A stretch of DNA of 64,000 bases. It comes from Acanthopleura granulata. Taxonomy: Eukaryota; Mollusca; Polyplacophora; Chitonida; Chitonidae. The position numbers were made by a program, and so were the translations under genes. Numbering within the stretch: the stretch's first letter is position 1; every line of letters begins with the position of its first letter. Under the pieces are notes generated by a model, which worked only from the letters and a program-made list of their open reading frames with translations, did no database searches and was not told the origin of the DNA. Location: positions 3,249,540-3,313,539 of the forward strand of contig JABBOT010000002.1 of assembly GCA_016165875.1 (NCBI GenBank), given 5' to 3'. Positions 57,301-60,300 of this stretch are shown piece after piece.

Positions 57301-60300
57301 TTTTGTGGAGATTTGGGCCATACACTGCCCCATCCTCTGTAGGCTCTTAGCGATAACAGAGCACACACTGGGGCCATCTTCCTCTTCACCTGAGTGATAA
57401 TACTGTCCTGTGAACACAGCCAACGGTAAACACATTAAGTCTTTTTATTCTACATAAATCATTCAGATATTTTTGTCATATGGCTAGATTCTAGGTATTA
57501 CTTCTGACAATATAAAGAATGAACAACTTCTACAAAACTTGGCACATGAACGATGACATAAAACGATTTCTTGCACATTAATATAAATCATTTTCATCAT
57601 GGTGCAGTCTATTTATATAAAAGAAGGTAATGGTGACATTTTCAAACTACTAGATTAATGTCATACTATTATCTGCCTCAGTAACATGCATGCTTGTCAT
57701 TCCAAAAGCAACATTCACACATTATACATGTATAATGTAATAACTGGTGAACAAATCTGATCACAAAAAGTATGTATATGAAACTACCAAGAAATAAAAG
57801 CAAGTTGGAGGTGCCAATGACTATGAAATTTCTAACAATGAAAATGAAAAGTGAAAAAAAACTCACTGAGTATGTCCGATTCCTCAGCAGTGAGCCCTCC
57901 CCTGACGGTAAAGACTTCATCCCCAATCTGGTCCGACTCTGGCCCTCCACTGTCTCTGTGACTGGTTTTCTCTTCATCCTCTGATATTGAGCCTAGGTTT
58001 CTTAGGTCAGTTGTCACCTGTGGCAGCATTCTGCCATCACTTCTGTCCGGAGTGGAGCTGTCAGTATCTGAAAAGTCTGCAGGGCAATAAGACAAGGGTT
58101 AGCAAATGTACAATCACTATCCCCACGCTGCCGAGTGCACCGTAATGACTCAGAAGCCTCTCACCAATGTTGATGCTGGTAATTCAAGTCCAGCTCTTTC
58201 TTCCTCTCCGGCAGTATGTTGAAAGGTCTGCCAGCAAACTGCCGATGATCACCACTATAATGCTGGTCGGCGTCCTATATTCTTGAGTACAGCAAATAAC
58301 ACCAATCAAATAAATAAGCCAACTATCTCCACATATATTCAGGACTATTGATACTATTCCCCAGATAATGCATCCATGCAAACAGTCATGTAGTACAGAG
58401 GTCTAATAAGACTATTCCCAAGACAAGGGTTTGCAACTATCCTAATTCTTCTAATTTTTTTAGCACAATATTAGTAGCGCTTAAAGCAAAATTTCAATTT
58501 CTTTCCCAGTTTCTGGAAAAGTAAAGATTGGGATATGCTGTTCATTAAATGAATTCACCAAGTGCAGAAAGAGAAACTGTGCATTCATCCTACAATTATA
58601 TGTATCCTGGCTAAAAACTGCAAGCCAAACATCCCCAAAATTAGAAGAATTAGGGAATATATAATCATAATTTTCATGTACAGTCAAATACACTAATGTA
58701 CTATTCATTACAACAATGCCGTTTTGGGTTGTATGAAGTTTGCAAGCCACTAATAATCCGTATCATACATGTACATACTAAAGTAAGCTGATACGGATAT
58801 TAATTGCAAGCCAAGTTAGCATCAAATGATTGCTTTCAATGAATAATTACATGATAACCAAGCCTTTTTGTGCAGACAATTCAAAATATGAACATATTTC
58901 TTCACAAGTAATTTTACAAGTACAGGTTGTGCAACAACAACTGAATGGGATCGCGTGTTGTAATGAATCGCTTTATCATGAGGAAGAGGTGTACTAGAGA
59001 TAATGCAAAAGAAGCTCATACCAAAATCACACTTCCTCTGCTTATAGAGATGTCCACCTTTCTCATCATGGTTACTATCTACTGTGAGGTCCTCTTCCCT
59101 TGGACGAGCCATGCCATTGGCAGTTGTCATCATTCTGAAAGTCAAACATAAAATCACAAGTCATTTCAATCAGCCAGTAGGATGACATACACTGTATGAT
59201 GTCAGTTTTTGAAAAATGACAGATTTTCCCTTTGTCAAATGTTACAGAAATATCAACAGTATTTTATAAAAAATGACTATACTATGATGTAGGTATTTAT
59301 TTGCGTCATGTTTGAAATCTTACTCAGGAATCTTTCACTTTTAGACAAGATTGGTCAGGTTTATGGGTGAAAGAATCTGGAGCTTCCAGATAGGCTGTAT
59401 TTAGGATATTCGTCTCACCTGGGTTTCGAGGCACAAACAGAATGGAAAAAAGAACTTCTCAACGTGTACATTCTCTTATACATATCAATCACAAAAATCC
59501 TCCTAAATTCACCGACACACAAACAGCATGGACAAACCTGCTGTACTGTGACATTGTGTTGATGACTTCTATGAACTGGCGAATGCGGTTGCAGAATGTG
59601 TCCATGTGTCCCATGACTGCTTCTTCATCTGCCATAGACACTCCATGACCTAATATATCTCCAAATGCAGAAGAGCCCTTCTTGGATGGGAGATTGCCAA
59701 CTGTCATGCGATTCTGAATGCTACCAGCTCTCTCAGGGCGAGATCTGAACAGAAATTCATAGCTTTCACCAAGAGTAATTTACTGATATTTTTCCTTTTA
59801 TTTGTCTTTCATTTATAATTAAAGAAGCCAGGTAAATATAAATATACATTCTGTGGCAGTTAAAGCCGAGAGGAACTGAGGCTTAAAGATGTAATATGTT
59901 ACTGGTCAATCACTAAGAAAGACACACCACAAGGCCTGTAAGTGTCCTACACTCTCAAGCAATGGTGCAGTAGTAGAATTAAATGACCCTTTATCATGAA
60001 GGCCACTTGGCAGAAATACTCTCATTACCCTAACTACACTTTATCCAAACTTTGTGCACACAAGATCAAAAATCATTACAATACATTTAGTTGGGCTGGC
60101 TTTACCTCACAACTATGCGAACAATTTTTTGAAAAAATTCTGATGATAATTAAAATAATGAGCCTCTATTCAAATAGAAAATAAACAATGTAATAGAATA
60201 ATGACGTGATAAACTTGTACATCAATAATCATAAACATTAACCAACATGACCGGCATGATGATGACAAAAGACTACAGAGTACATCGTTTTGAAAACAGT

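Noticed and set aside
57026..57397. Plus-strand open frame of 123 codons
   Set aside because: It lies antisense to exon 8, which carries the tail coding sequence; no independent start context or homology.
58481..58750. Minus-strand frame sharing a peptide with the frame at 62378-62629 (HIxIFTFPxTGKEIEIL type)
   Set aside because: Both frames lie in copies of the MITE-like element; there is no codon-level constraint visible and neither fits the gene's splice phases.
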